A DNA stretch of 5,188 nt, taken from Oscillospiraceae bacterium (GTDB lineage: Bacteria > Bacillota > Clostridia > Oscillospirales > Oscillospiraceae). The position numbers and the translations under genes were made by a program. Where the stretch lies: contig JAFVWG010000273.1 of assembly GCA_017501805.1 (NCBI GenBank), positions 1-5,188 of the forward strand. Direction: 5' to 3'. Shown piece by piece: positions 5,181 through 5,188 of this stretch; within the stretch, counting starts at the first letter, position 1, and each line of letters begins with the position of its first letter. A model generated the notes under the pieces. The model was given only the letters and a program-made list of their open reading frames with translations, had not been told where the DNA came from and searched no databases.

Positions 5181-5188
5181 AACGTCAC

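Noticed and set aside
5111..5188. CRISPR array
   Set aside because: The shared word is only about 6 bp, the period is 22-23 bp, and no cas gene is present, so it does not fit repeat-spacer structure.
4532..5188. Minus-strand open frame of 218 codons reaching the right edge
   Set aside because: It is antisense to mscL, crosses the strong terminator hairpin and the repeats, and shows no family signature.

Overview
The window is a GC-rich piece of a bacterial chromosome with every recognisable gene on the + strand: lexA, then parA-parB-(small membrane protein)-serS-mscL. The LexA recognition helix resembles that of Gram-positive LexA/DinR, the promoters and ribosome binding sites are of the sigma-A/AGGAGG kind, and the intergenic DNA carries short palindromic repeats of a style I associate with Clostridia. 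Together these suggest a Firmicute, probably a GC-rich clostridium of the Oscillospirales type. The order assignment is inference; no rRNA or other marker is present.

Region by region: 1-146 holds a strong promoter (TTGACA, 17 bp, TAGAAT) overlapped by a LexA-box-like palindrome, followed by the lexA leader. 147-722 is a complete lexA. 723-1085 is a 363-bp non-coding interval with four parts: a cluster of small palindromes (about 756-921), including two related copies facing each other with compensatory base changes; a T-run that makes the last palindrome look like the lexA terminator; a near-consensus parS site (947-962); and an extended -10 promoter (988-1016) with a short leader that folds into a terminator-like hairpin. 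1086-4571 is a tight four-gene block, parA, parB, an unrecognised single-pass membrane coiled-coil protein and serS, in which each junction is a 4-nt stop/start overlap. mscL follows 29 bp after serS, and a 15-bp perfect hairpin with a T-run closes the operon at 5071-5105. The last 80 bases are AT-rich iterated CGATAT repeats with a small hairpin.

The window joins three jobs: SOS control (LexA), origin segregation (ParA, ParB and their own centromere parS beside the operon promoter), and two housekeeping functions apparently carried on the same message (seryl-tRNA charging and osmotic emergency release). Most genes are ordinary, conserved core genes, and I see no defence or biosynthetic system. 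The parts most worth a second look are the palindrome cluster with covarying arms, the parS/promoter/leader-hairpin arrangement, the unrecognised bitopic protein coupled to ParB and SerRS, and the archaeal-like character of the SerRS active-site motifs.
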